In this document: piece by piece, positions 28,899 to 37,586 of the stretch | How the letters are laid out: each line of letters begins with the position of its first letter | Numbering within the stretch: position 1 is the stretch's first letter | Made by a program: the position numbers and the translations under genes | NCBI GenBank assembly: GCA_965220235.1 | Contig: OZ244815.1 | Coordinates: forward strand, 1,364,001 to 1,428,000 | Direction: 5' to 3' | Source of the DNA: Bin55 sp965220235 | Lineage (GTDB): Bacteria; Pseudomonadota; Gammaproteobacteria; Pseudomonadales; Azotimanducaceae | DNA length: 64,000 nucleotides | Notes under the pieces: generated by a model | Seen by the model: only the letters and a program-made list of their open reading frames with translations | Databases searched by the model: none | Told to the model about the DNA's origin: nothing

Positions 28899-30050
28899 TT
28901 ACGCTGGTTTCGCTTTGACGAGCTTCAGAGTTCTTACTTCCCGACCGGTCTTAGCTGATACTACGATGTCCTCGATGCAATCGAACCGATACATCTTTCC
29001 TACCTTAAGACCGTTAAGCGTTGATCGATCCGCCGTGACCTTTCCGCGATGTGGATTGTTTCCAGACTCCAATCGCCAAGTTCCAGATTTGAGATCTGCT
29101 TGAACGAGGCGTCCAGTCAGTGTAACGTGAGTAGATTCGGGCTTTTTCGATTCTAAAAGTGAATTCGACAAACGAAGCGCACGTTTCGCCGTCATTGAAC
29201 TTTGACGTGCTTTAGAAGAGCTCGGGTCCGCCCAAGTGTAGTGGAAACCCACCTTCTCCTTCGCTAGGAAGTTCAGCAGCTTGAAATAGGTTGAAGCTAG
29301 ATGTCCACTCGACTGTAAAAAGTGATTTGCCGCTGAGGTGGTTTTTTTCGAATTAGAACTCTCAAACAAGGCATCTATGTACTGTAGGCTCGATGCAAGC
29401 GCACATTCCTCCGTGTCGTGATACTTGCTCCGCGCTTCAAGCAGCATACAGAATGATCCTGGGATAGCAGGAACAACAACATCCATTCTGACAGCTTCAT
29501 CCCACCTGCTTCCTGTGAGTATCCGCTTGCCTCGTTCCTTTTGCACCGACCTATATGCGTGACCGACCAACTTTTGCATTAGTACGAGTAGCTGCACGAG
29601 GCTATCGAGGTGAATCCGGTTTCCGCTCCGTGATTCCGGAGGTTCAGCTTTCAGCTCGATGACCAAGTTTTCTCTTCGCTGTGCTGCATCGAGCACGACA
29701 ATATCGCTACTTGTTGCCGGATCAAGTAAGTACCCGTGATTAGGAAGATAGTCGCTCTTCTCGAGTTGGGTTCTTTGAAGCTCCAAATCGAATTCCCCGA
29801 CGACGTCTCCGGGCGTAGTGAGGAACCACTCCTTTGATCCTGCTTCTAGCATGAGAGCACGTAGATCGACCTCGCCATTCCGGAAGGCGTAGAGACTTTC
29901 TGGAGAAACTCCGACGACAGCGTAGACAGGGTTGACTTCATTCCCACCGCCTAGGACGGCGACGTAGTTGCCTCCGATCCGGTCACGCCCTTCGAACACA
30001 ACCGGTCCGTCATAGTAATCGAGCGTAATTTCATGCTGGATCGTCGTCAT
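28899..30050 (-). CDS. Unrecognised 383-residue protein of a two-gene module
   Basis: From the ATG at 30050 the product begins TTIQHEITLDYYDGPVVFEG and runs through a mixed alpha/beta domain (VVGVSPESLYAFRNGEVDL) and a helical middle with a Lys/Arg-rich segment (MQKLVGHAYRSVQKERGKR). A C-terminal beta-rich domain contains LTGRLVQADLKSGTWRLE and GKMYRFDCIEDIVV. No catalytic motif stands out. I suspect the DUF6575-type group of mobile-island proteins but cannot confirm it. The upstream stop (TGA) and this ATG are one base apart, so the two genes are translationally coupled. A TTG at 30092 could extend the frame by 14 codons. Confidence 0.75.
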   Translation of the reverse strand: MTTIQHEITLDYYDGPVVFEGRDRIGGNYVAVLGGGNEVNPVYAVVGVSPESLYAFRNGEVDLRALMLEAGSKEWFLTTPGDVVGEFDLELQRTQLEKSDYLPNHGYLLDPATSSDIVVLDAAQRRENLVIELKAEPPESRSGNRIHLDSLVQLLVLMQKLVGHAYRSVQKERGKRILTGSRWDEAVRMDVVVPAIPGSFCMLLEARSKYHDTEECALASSLQYIDALFESSNSKKTTSAANHFLQSSGHLASTYFKLLNFLAKEKVGFHYTWADPSSSKARQSSMTAKRALRLSNSLLESKKPESTHVTLTGRLVQADLKSGTWRLESGNNPHRGKVTADRSTLNGLKVGKMYRFDCIEDIVVSAKTGREVRTLKLVKAKPA

Positions 30051-30051
30051 G

Positions 30052-30423
30052 TCACACGACCACACAATGTAGCGGAATATCGAATCTTGCAAGAGGCCAC
30101 CAAGTATGGTGCGATTTTCTACCGTTCGGTTGGATCATGCCGGCACCTGCATCTAACTTCACACGACAAACCACGAAGTTTTTGAATTTCGGAGACACTA
30201 GAAATCTTTGCGCATCCTTGAGATCGGCAAACACGGATACCCCTCGCGCTTGACACTCAGAAACTCCGGGAAACTTTGTGGTCGGGTGTTGGCTCCGTTG
30301 CGATCGAAAGTCCGTGTCGGTCGGTGGATCGCTTCGTACGAGTCGGAAAACATCCATCGACTCGCTAATCTCTCGTGCGTCGTGAGGAGGACAATCGGCA
30401 GGCAGTGGTTCGCGGAATTCCAA
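30052..30423 (-). CDS. Unrecognised 123-residue partner of the 28899-30050 protein
   Basis: The frame starts at TTG 30423 (an in-frame TAG lies immediately upstream) and encodes a compact protein opening EFREPLPADCPPHDARE. It has FRLVRSDPPTDTDFRSQR, then SECQARGVSVFADLKDAQR, and ends KSHHTWWPLARFDIPL. I recall similar short proteins with a DCPP opening and a HTWW ending beside larger genes, but no function is known to me. It is the first gene of the pair and its TGA is one base from the next ATG. The close coupling suggests a fixed ratio or a complex. Confidence 0.7.
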   Translation of the reverse strand: MEFREPLPADCPPHDAREISESMDVFRLVRSDPPTDTDFRSQRSQHPTTKFPGVSECQARGVSVFADLKDAQRFLVSPKFKNFVVCRVKLDAGAGMIQPNGRKSHHTWWPLARFDIPLHCVVV

Positions 30424-30694
30424 CTAGAAGCTTAAATAGGTCTGTATCTGTATGTGATAAGTAGGTGTTATTTCCAAATGGATTGCATATAGACTGAATT
30501 GACTCCCCCTCTTCGCCCACATTGTGCGATTCGATCAAACCCGCTTCACCTCAGTGACTTTCGTTCTAACAATCGAGGGTTTTAGTCGTACTGCAAGCAT
30601 AAGGTTGATCGAAATTTTAGACATAATGTTGAGCGTGAACAATTTCTAGTTTGAACCGCGTGGGTACTGTCGAAGGCTAATACTGTATTCTCGC

Positions 30695-31831
30695 TTAAAT
30701 TGAATTAAAGAACGCCGCACCTAAGCCAAATCCTCTAGGATCGCCAAGCGCGCCTGCTTCCATTTTGTTCATGACGTACGAGAAGCACGCTCTAGCGTCG
30801 AGGTCGACGACGATCGAAGAACCACCGTACCCGCCCCAGAAGCATGTGTTTGGATTCACCCCAATCGGTGAGCTGTCACTCGTTAGACCATAGCCTAGAC
30901 CGAACACCATCGGGACGCCGAGAACCAAATCCATACCACTTGTCTGTTCGTCCATTACCGAAAGGCAAGTTTCTTTCGAAAGCAGATCAACACCGAATGC
31001 ACTGCCGTGATTGGCCAAGATAGTCTGCACCTTAACGACGGAGCGAGCGTTACCGTGTCCGTTCGCGGCAGGAATTTCGGCCTCGCGCCAGCCAGCGGTT
31101 CTGGTTTGCTCGATGTTGCTTGAAGGGTTCATGAACGTACGCATCCCGATGCTCTCAAGATCGGGCGCGGGCGCATTAGGATCCGGCTCCGCCGTTGGTG
31201 GCGGGATCAGTTCGGCAATGCGATCGAAGTCCTTAGGATCGACTCCGATATGAAAATCTGCGCTGAGCGGAGTCGCAATCTCATCCTTAAAGAAAGTTCC
31301 GATGCTTTTGCCGGTAATCCGCTTGACGACTTCGCCTAAGAGATATCCTTGTGTAAGCGCGTGATACCCGCTCTGAGTACCTGGTTCCCACCATGGAGCT
31401 TGTGAGGCTAGTAAGCCGACGATTTTGTCCCAGTCGTATAGGTCCTCAGGTTTGGTGCGTTCATCGAGACCTGAAAGTCCTGCGCTATGACTGAGGAAAT
31501 GACGGACTTCGATGTCATCCTTACCGTTCTGCGCGAACTCTGGCCAGTATTTCGCAACCTTATCTGTAACTCTGAGTTGCCCCCGTTCGACGAGAAGCAG
31601 GATGCAAAGGAACGTCATCGTCTTCGTCGTTGAATAGACGTTCACGATGGTGTCCGCTTCCCACGGCAGACTTTTCGCCGCGTCTCGGTGACCGTGGTGG
31701 ATATCTAGGACGTACTCGCCTTCGACCGTGGCACTGCAACTTGCGCCTACATCGTCATATTCACTGAAGTTCTTAACAAACCGGTCAACAACCGGTTGAA
31801 ACTTGGTGTCGTAATTTCCGGTGAAACTCAT
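30695..31831 (-). CDS. Serine beta-lactamase-fold hydrolase (EstB/class C-like)
   Basis: The 378-residue protein is a penicillin-binding-protein-fold esterase or peptidase. The nucleophile motif is STTK (Ser67-Lys70 in NVYSTTKTM), the catalytic Tyr is in SGYHALTQGY (Tyr156), and the third motif region reads FWGGYGGSS near the C-terminus where EstB-type enzymes have WGG or similar. It lacks a signal peptide, which points to a cytoplasmic ester or lactone hydrolase and not a resistance beta-lactamase. ATG 31831 is preceded by AGGAG. It is monocistronic. Confidence 0.88.
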   Translation of the reverse strand: MSFTGNYDTKFQPVVDRFVKNFSEYDDVGASCSATVEGEYVLDIHHGHRDAAKSLPWEADTIVNVYSTTKTMTFLCILLLVERGQLRVTDKVAKYWPEFAQNGKDDIEVRHFLSHSAGLSGLDERTKPEDLYDWDKIVGLLASQAPWWEPGTQSGYHALTQGYLLGEVVKRITGKSIGTFFKDEIATPLSADFHIGVDPKDFDRIAELIPPPTAEPDPNAPAPDLESIGMRTFMNPSSNIEQTRTAGWREAEIPAANGHGNARSVVKVQTILANHGSAFGVDLLSKETCLSVMDEQTSGMDLVLGVPMVFGLGYGLTSDSSPIGVNPNTCFWGGYGGSSIVVDLDARACFSYVMNKMEAGALGDPRGFGLGAAFFNSI

Positions 31832-32353
31832 TGAGAGGCGCTCCTAAAAACGGGACGTACGCAAAATTTGCAGAGGCGGATTGTAGGAATTGGACGCAAA
31901 CTTTTCGGACTTCGCATTTGTGTGCGACGGTAGCTAGCGGATTCACGGGGATCCTATTTAGCTTCGTTCAACGCCGTCTTTTAAGTTCGAAGTCGAGGTT
32001 CGTTAATCGGAATAACAATCGTTCTATACCTATATATTTTCATGCCTATATTTATGTATACATGGAGCTTGTCATTATGGACTACATCCGTACGAATTCG
32101 AGGTCGGACTGGAGAAGACGCGCTAGGACTAGAGATATACCAATCAGTATACAGCAAATTTGGTTTGCTAAATCACAGTCGGCGGTGAAACTAGGTAACT
32201 TGTCGTAGGCGGACGAACACGGTTAATTGAGATTTGCTGGTAGGCCGAGTTGAAGACTCAGGTGTACCGTTCGTCTCTACGATTTCTGAGTGTTTTATCG
32301 ACTAGTGTGCTCCAGACGCTTTTAGGATACATAACGTAGGTGAATCTATAGAC
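31832..32353. other. Intergenic stretch, nothing recognised
   Basis: The 522-bp gap is A+T-rich in its middle (around 32020-32060). A 125-codon frame at 31831-32208 has no family resemblance or ribosome site and I do not accept it. The end of the gap must contain the promoter for the two small genes that follow. Confidence 0.5.
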
Positions 32354-32695
32354 ATGACAAAAGAACGCTGGTCTGCGACTTTGAAAGCAGTTAAAAACCC
32401 TCTCACAATTTTCGCCTTGGCGCTACTCGTAGTCGAAGCAACAATGGCGACATTGGCGGGTTTCAAACTCCAAGGTCAAGATCTCGTATGGGCGATTACC
32501 GCGATGGCTCTGCTATTTGTGGTAGTTATCGTGATAGTCGCGGTCATCACCTTTCTACGGCCTACCCATCTGTATGAGCAGCGGGTCAGCGAATTAACCG
32601 ATGCGATACACAGCGATGGGTACCAGGATGTGATCGAAGATACGATAATTAACTTCGTCAAAGAAGAGTGTCTACGGAACCCTAAGGAGAACTAA
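32354..32695 (+). CDS. Small two-transmembrane protein
   Basis: The 113-residue product has two hydrophobic segments (about residues 16-35, PLTIFALALLVVEATMATLAG, and 44-66, ITAMALLFVVVIVIVAVITF). A short charged C-terminal tail follows (SELTDAIHSDGYQDVIEDT). No conserved domain is evident. It is 4 bp upstream of the small winged-helix-like gene, so both are probably one transcript. In defence loci such two-TM proteins can be membrane effectors; that reading here is inference from the TIR gene facing it across about 250 bp. Confidence 0.65.
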   Translation: MTKERWSATLKAVKNPLTIFALALLVVEATMATLAGFKLQGQDLVWAITAMALLFVVVIVIVAVITFLRPTHLYEQRVSELTDAIHSDGYQDVIEDTIINFVKEECLRNPKEN

Positions 32696-32699
32696 ATCG

Positions 32700-32954
32700 A
32701 TGAAAGAAGACCCGTTCCTCACTCCTGTTGGCAGATTAGTAAAAGATGTGTTTTCATCTGATCCTTCAAATTTACGTTCTGTCGGGGGAATCGCTAGACA
32801 GGCAGGTCTCTCACCTGATCAGGTGACGAGGTTCATTGACGAATACGAGGAGTGCTTTGAGGAATCGAGTGTTAAGCTCGGAGGTACATCCTTGTACAAG
32901 ATCCATCCGAGATTGCATAGTCGATTTCCTGATAAGGCATCGGCTGCCGGCTAA
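32700..32954 (+). CDS. Small helix-turn-helix-like protein
   Basis: The 84-residue product contains RSVGGIARQAGLSPDQVTRFIDEY, which has the spacing of a helix-turn-helix in a winged-helix fold, followed by a short beta-hairpin (SVKLGGTSLYKIHP). It could read DNA or mediate contact with another protein. AAGGAG lies 10 bases upstream of the ATG. It is paired with the two-TM gene and is convergent to the TIR gene, with a 13-bp perfect hairpin between them. Confidence 0.6.
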   Translation: MKEDPFLTPVGRLVKDVFSSDPSNLRSVGGIARQAGLSPDQVTRFIDEYEECFEESSVKLGGTSLYKIHPRLHSRFPDKASAAG

Positions 32955-32959
32955 CTGAG

Positions 32960-32990
32960 AGTATTCGACGAAGTAGATTCGTCGAATACT
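32960..32990. repeat. 13-bp perfect hairpin between convergent genes
   Basis: AGTATTCGACGAA (32960-32972) and TTCGTCGAATACT (32978-32990) form a perfect stem around a 5-nt loop GTAGA. It starts 6 bp after the plus-strand stop. There is no T-run, so it may act as a factor-dependent or bidirectional stop, or be a protein site. Confidence 0.7.
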
Positions 32991-33205
32991 GCTGTGTACT
33001 GTCGGCTCAGCTTCGACGCGTCCGTCGTCATTAGTCGTAAAAGGACGAATCCGGAACCAGTTAGGTGTAGTTTCTTCTTCCAGGCCTTTTCTGTCGATGC
33101 TGAATTCCGCGGAATTAGGATATTGTGGAAACAACGTCGTAGTCTCACCGTCTGAATTTGATTGGATGAGCTAGTCGGACAAGCGCGTCGATCCTGGGAC
33201 TATTG

Positions 33206-33613
33206 TCACGAGTGACTGAAGATCGCCTCTGCGATCGGCGTGACGTTAGGCGAATTTGTTGTAGTGTCTATTTTGAACCATGGCATATCCCTCACAATCC
33301 ACGGGATGTTGATAGTAGGGATGTCGTTCCTATCGCCAATCAGGACTGGGATTAAGCGGTTGTTATAGTTTGTATCACCTAGGGCGTATTCAATGTTGAG
33401 CATGACGTGCTTTGAATATGCCGCTTCTGAGGTGAGGAGTACAACCATGGCTCGAGACTCTTCGAGTGCTCGAGCGATCTCTTTCGCCCAGTTATCTCCT
33501 GGGAAATGATCGTGAACTGGATCTGCCACGTCAAAACCCTCACTCAGAAGCGCGTCGCGTACGCGGTCGGCAATACCCGCGTCTTCATATGCGTAATTGA
33601 GAAAGACCTTCAC
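33206..33613 (-). CDS. Stand-alone TIR domain protein
   Basis: The 135-residue product (GTG 33613) is almost entirely one TIR domain. It has a beta-A strand KVFLNYAYEDAG, a BB-loop region DPVHDHFPGDNW, then AMVVLLTSEAAYSKHVMLNIEYAL with the conserved Glu75 that is catalytic in NAD-degrading TIR enzymes, and LIPVLIGD. Bacterial TIR proteins often deplete NAD or make signalling nucleotides during antiphage defence. No sensor domain is fused to it, so a partner is expected; the facing two-TM/winged-helix pair is a candidate. Whether this TIR is an enzyme is not shown by sequence alone. Confidence 0.85.
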   Translation of the reverse strand: MKVFLNYAYEDAGIADRVRDALLSEGFDVADPVHDHFPGDNWAKEIARALEESRAMVVLLTSEAAYSKHVMLNIEYALGDTNYNNRLIPVLIGDRNDIPTINIPWIVRDMPWFKIDTTTNSPNVTPIAEAIFSHS

Positions 33614-34141
33614 AATTCAGTGTTGAGTTCTTGTCACTCTTAACGTGAGTTGAATCGTAGTAAACGTTTAGCAATCGGTCGAGAGCGTTTTTTACTCCGA
33701 ATTGCGACTTCCAAAACGGATCGGAGGAGGGCGACGGAAGCTGTGCGAAGTCACCAAGGTACTAATTCATTTCGTCAAAGCACTCTTCTCCCTCTGTAAC
33801 TGACCTTAGTTCTTGAATTTATTGAGGGACTCGCAAATCGAACACGGTCTCGATGCTCTTGTTTTCAAGTTGCTCAAGATCACTCTCTGTAGCGTGTACA
33901 ACCTGCAGGAAGACCGTTCATCTAGGTCGTTTGACGGGTTGTTAATTGCGTAGAAATCGCTAAACTTAACCGCCTTGCAATCCCGCCTTCAACTACTACT
34001 TACCGTTTTCCACACCGTTAGTTCGGCCGCTGTCGCGGTTCGTTTGTTCCTTTCTTACGCCTTTCATCTTAGTCGACGAAGTAGGCGAACTGTAACTTGG
34101 TGTCGCACAATACGTGAGTTTCAACCCATCCTTGGAGATAT
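33614..34141. other. Gap upstream of rpsA with possible decayed minus-strand frame
   Basis: On the minus strand about 33620-33930 stays in one frame through two stops. It reads for example ESDLEQLENKSIETVFDLR and then FWKSQFGVKNALDRLL. This hints at a decayed gene upstream of the TIR gene, but I cannot name it. In other Gammaproteobacteria cmk usually precedes rpsA; it is absent here. The leader just before rpsA must hold its promoter, and no site is clear. Confidence 0.4.
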
Positions 34142-35818
34142 ATGAGCGAAAGTTTTGAACAGCTCTTGAACGAGAGCTTCCGAGAAGTCGAACAAGGTTC
34201 CATCATTAATGGCACCGTAGTCGACATGGACGACGAGAGTATCACCGTTAACGTAGGACTTAAGTCCGAAGGTGTGATCTCGAAAGACCAATTCATGTCG
34301 GCCGGCGAGAAAATGCCAGAGATAGGCGACATTGTGAAAGTTGCCATGGAGACCATCGACGACGGCTCTGGCGAAACAAGACTTTCGCGTGAAAAAGCGA
34401 AGCGCGCCGAAACCTGGGACATGCTCGAAGAAAGCTTCGATAGCAAGGATCCTGTAAAAGGTATCTTGAACGGACGCGTGAAAGGCGGGTATACCGTTGA
34501 TGTGAACGACGTGCGTGCTTTCTTACCTGGTTCACTACTCGATATTCGACCGGTTCCGGATCCGACCGTACTGGAAGGTCAGACGCTTGAATTTCAGGTC
34601 ATTAAGCTTGATCAAAAGCGCAACAACGTCGTACTTTCGAGGAAGGCGATCCTTGAAGAAGCGTTTAGTGAAGAGCGTGAAGCCTTGCTGGCATCGTTGC
34701 AAGAAGGGCAAGTTAAGGAAGGTATCGTCAAGAACCTCACCGAGTACGGTGCATTTGTCGATCTTGGTGGGATCGATGGATTGCTGCACGTCACCGATAT
34801 GGCATGGCGCCGCATTCGCCATCCAAGCGAAATGGTGCAGGTAGGCGATTCGATCGAAGTGAAGGTTCTTTCCTACGATCCTGAACGTCAGCGCGTGTCC
34901 TTGGGTACCAAGCAACTTGGCGATGATCCGTGGGTTGACATCGTACAGCGCTATCCGCGGGGAACGCGCGTCCAAGCTCGCGTGACGAACATCACCGACT
35001 ACGGTTGCTTCGCAGAATTAGAAGAAGGTGTTGAAGGTCTCGTTCATGTATCTGAAATGGACTGGGTTAATCACAGCGTGATTCCTTCGAAGGTTGTGAC
35101 CAAAGACGACATTGTTGAAGTCATGGTGCTCGACATCGACGAAGAACGTCGACGCGTATCGCTTGGAATCAAGCAATGTCGCGAGAATCCGTGGGAGCTT
35201 TTCCACGAGAACCATAAAGTCGGCGAAGCTATAAGCGGCACGATCAAGGCGATCACTGACTTCGGCATCTTCATTGGCTTACCCGGCAACGTTGACGGTC
35301 TCGTACACGTCAGCGATCTGTCTTGGGATGAGAAGAACGAAGAAGTCATTCGCCGCTACAGTAAAGGCGAGGAAGTCGAAGCACGCATCCTGCAGATTGA
35401 CGCAGGTAAAGAACGCATCTCACTCGGCATCAAGCAACTGCAGGACGACGTATTTGCTGACTACACGGCTGCAAACGGTCGAAACTCTATCGTGACAGGC
35501 ACGATTACGGAAGTAACTGCCAAGGACGCTATCGTGCAATTGGCGACGGGTGTTGACGGTACGTTGCGTGCAAGTGAAGTAGGCTTAGAACCGGTTGAAG
35601 ACGTACGCCATCATCTGAAGGTGGGTGACGAGCTCACGGCGAAGATCGTGAACGTTGATCAACGCGGTCGTACGATTTCCCTTTCGGTTAAGGCGCGTTT
35701 GCAACAAGATGAACGGGAAGCACATGCGGAGTACCAGCGTAAGCAAGAAGAAGGCTCTTCGCGTACGGAGACGGTAGGCGACCTGGTCAAGACACAACTC
35801 GAAGAAGGTAGTTCTTAG
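34142..35818 (+). CDS. rpsA: 30S ribosomal protein S1
   Basis: The 558-residue protein carries six S1/OB-fold repeats. The last four share the form VTNITDYGCFAELEEGVEGLVHVSEMDW, shortened here to VTNITDYGCFAELEE, and the first is GTVVDMDDESITVNVGLKSE. It binds mRNA on the small subunit and helps start translation on structured or SD-poor messages, which may matter in a genome with many TTG starts. The length equals that of Escherichia coli S1. ATG 34142 follows TTGGAG. It leads the rpsA-ihfB-lapA block, and no cmk gene lies upstream. Confidence 0.97.
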   Translation: MSESFEQLLNESFREVEQGSIINGTVVDMDDESITVNVGLKSEGVISKDQFMSAGEKMPEIGDIVKVAMETIDDGSGETRLSREKAKRAETWDMLEESFDSKDPVKGILNGRVKGGYTVDVNDVRAFLPGSLLDIRPVPDPTVLEGQTLEFQVIKLDQKRNNVVLSRKAILEEAFSEEREALLASLQEGQVKEGIVKNLTEYGAFVDLGGIDGLLHVTDMAWRRIRHPSEMVQVGDSIEVKVLSYDPERQRVSLGTKQLGDDPWVDIVQRYPRGTRVQARVTNITDYGCFAELEEGVEGLVHVSEMDWVNHSVIPSKVVTKDDIVEVMVLDIDEERRRVSLGIKQCRENPWELFHENHKVGEAISGTIKAITDFGIFIGLPGNVDGLVHVSDLSWDEKNEEVIRRYSKGEEVEARILQIDAGKERISLGIKQLQDDVFADYTAANGRNSIVTGTITEVTAKDAIVQLATGVDGTLRASEVGLEPVEDVRHHLKVGDELTAKIVNVDQRGRTISLSVKARLQQDEREAHAEYQRKQEEGSSRTETVGDLVKTQLEEGSS

Positions 35819-35902
35819 TGGCTCACCTTTGTCGGCTTTGAAACATTGAAACATGTGTCGATATAGTCGAACTAAGCGAAAACAACACAACGGCGACTCG
35901 AT

Positions 35903-36190
35903 GTGACAAAAAGCGAATTGGTGGACTCCCTCGCGGAGAAGTACGAGTCGTTGCTACCGCCGGAAGATTTGGAACTCGCGGTTGACCTGATTCTCGATGA
36001 ACTAAGCGAGGCAATCGCGGACGACCGAGGCGTGGAAATCCGAGGGTTCGGTTCATTTCGTAATCGACATTGGAAACCGCGTCGAGGACGGAACCCCAAG
36101 ACGGGGGCATCGGTTGAACTTGGCGTTCGTCGTATACCGTTTTTTAAACCTGGTCGCGAACTACGCGAAGCGGTCGCGAATCAGCCCTGA
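35903..36190 (+). CDS. ihfB: Integration host factor subunit beta
   Basis: The 95-residue protein starts at GTG 35903 with MTKSELVDSLAEKY and has the DNA-bending arm EIRGFGSF then RNPKTGASVELG and the closing FKPGRELRE. The sequence and the position after rpsA mark it as the beta subunit. With IhfA it bends DNA at promoters, replication origins and recombination sites. It is 84 bp after rpsA and shares the transcript with lapA. Confidence 0.95.
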   Translation: MTKSELVDSLAEKYESLLPPEDLELAVDLILDELSEAIADDRGVEIRGFGSFRNRHWKPRRGRNPKTGASVELGVRRIPFFKPGRELREAVANQP

Positions 36191-36258
36191 CGGAGTTCTA
36201 AGGTCAAGCTTACGATTTACCTACGTGTATTTGACCGTTTAGCTGAAGTCAGAGCCTT

Positions 36259-36630
36259 ATGAAGACATTCGGTCGCCTGCTCTTTTACTTAGTGCTCGTT
36301 GCAGTCTTGTTGTTCTGGACGGTGTTTACCGTCTATAACCCTGACCCTCTTACCCTCAAATTACTTAACTGGCAATCGATGTCGTTGCCGATTTCCGTCT
36401 GGTTGCTCGGCGCTTTTACGCTAGGGGGACTCGGCGGCATCTTACTCTGTGCCAGTGGGTATTTCAAAGGCAAAGCCGCTCAGAAAGATCTCAAACTTGA
36501 ACTTGAGCGACAGCAAGAAGAAGAGCAATCTAGGGGGCAAACGAATCCCGTAGAATCCACGAGAACACGACCGATGAGCGTTGCGAATCCCTCGTCGACC
36601 GATGTTTCTGCCACGTCAGAAAAGGACTAA
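36259..36630 (+). CDS. lapA: LapA domain protein (DUF1049)
   Basis: The 123-residue inner-membrane protein has two TM segments (LLFYLVLVAVLLFWTVF and SVWLLGAFTLGGLGGILL) joined by NPDPLTLKLL, then a cytoplasmic coiled-coil-like tail (KAAQKDLKLELERQQEEEQ) and a Ser/Thr-rich end. LapA works with LapB to control LpxC turnover and lipopolysaccharide supply. The neighbour lapB is not present; the following gene, 3 bp away, is a YIP1-family protein. An lpxC gene occurs in the same window. Confidence 0.9.
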   Translation: MKTFGRLLFYLVLVAVLLFWTVFTVYNPDPLTLKLLNWQSMSLPISVWLLGAFTLGGLGGILLCASGYFKGKAAQKDLKLELERQQEEEQSRGQTNPVESTRTRPMSVANPSSTDVSATSEKD

Positions 36631-36633
36631 CCG

Positions 36634-37350
36634 ATGAATGCACTTATAGCTATCTTCACTAACCCACGCGCCGTGTTCGATGAGCAGGAAGAGGATCCTA
36701 AGTGGCTTGTACCTGGGTTAGTCATTCTTGCGTTCACGATATTGTCCGGCGTTGTAGTAACACTGGTCGTAGATCTTGAAGAGGTCGCACGTGTGCAAAT
36801 TGAGCAAACGGTCACGATGTACGAACAACAAGCAATGCCCCAAGCGAGCATCGATGCGATGCGTGCTGGTGCAGACGAGCAAATTGCGATGGCTTCGAAT
36901 CCTGCGGTCGCGATCGGCTCCGCGGTCGGTACGGCAATTGTCGTCTTCTTCGCACTTACGCTCGTTCATGCGCTTTACTTCATGATAGTTGGCAAGATCA
37001 TGAAGACCGGGCATGACTTCTCTGATTGGTTCGCGTTCTCGGTTTGGGGTCGAATGCCCTGGGTGATAGCCGCAATCGTCACCATCATCGCGGCTCTCCT
37101 TATGAGTCAACAAACAGATCTTTCCGCGTACAACTTGTTTGCGTTTTCTTCATGGATGAGTGTGCCCAATGAGAACCACGCGATCTTAGGTACATTCGTC
37201 AAGACGTTGGATTTGATGGTGATCTGGTCCATCGTCATCATGACGATTGGCTTCGACAGCTGGACGGAGCGAGGTATGGGCGTGTCGGCAGCGGTTGTCG
37301 CGATACCTTACGTCGTGATCTACGCCTTATTGATGTTTCTGCAGTTTTAG
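36634..37350 (+). CDS. YIP1-family membrane protein, copy 1
   Basis: The 238-residue polytopic protein starts 3 bp after lapA. It has the family's N-terminal IFTNPRAVFDEQEEDPKW, a hydrophobic segment, and a core with FFALTLVHALYFMIVGKIM and DWFAFSVWGRMPW. This pattern resembles bacterial YIP1-domain proteins of unknown function. Two more paralogues follow at 37587 and 39693, sharing the PRAVF or PREVF opening. The gene takes the place where lapB normally sits, though it is no relative of lapB. Confidence 0.8.
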   Translation: MNALIAIFTNPRAVFDEQEEDPKWLVPGLVILAFTILSGVVVTLVVDLEEVARVQIEQTVTMYEQQAMPQASIDAMRAGADEQIAMASNPAVAIGSAVGTAIVVFFALTLVHALYFMIVGKIMKTGHDFSDWFAFSVWGRMPWVIAAIVTIIAALLMSQQTDLSAYNLFAFSSWMSVPNENHAILGTFVKTLDLMVIWSIVIMTIGFDSWTERGMGVSAAVVAIPYVVIYALLMFLQF

Positions 37351-37586
37351 TAGGTGTCTGCGACCAAGCTGCCGTTCAGCTAGAGATCAAGCGCGCGTCT
37401 CTTTACGTTAGCACGGTTTGAGTCTGTTCGCGCCGATAGCGTCTACAGAGATTGGATTAATTCGTCGCCGGTCATACAAACGAAGTCGTATTGTTTCTAA
37501 TACTCATTCGCGTCACTGTTGATATCAAATTGAATCAGCTTACTTCGCGGTATGTGTACTCAATCGCTGATCGGTAAGTCCAGGAA

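Noticed and set aside
31831..32208. 125-codon frame after the serine hydrolase
   Set aside because: It begins inside the hydrolase start region on the opposite strand and shows low-complexity, unstructured sequence with no family resemblance.
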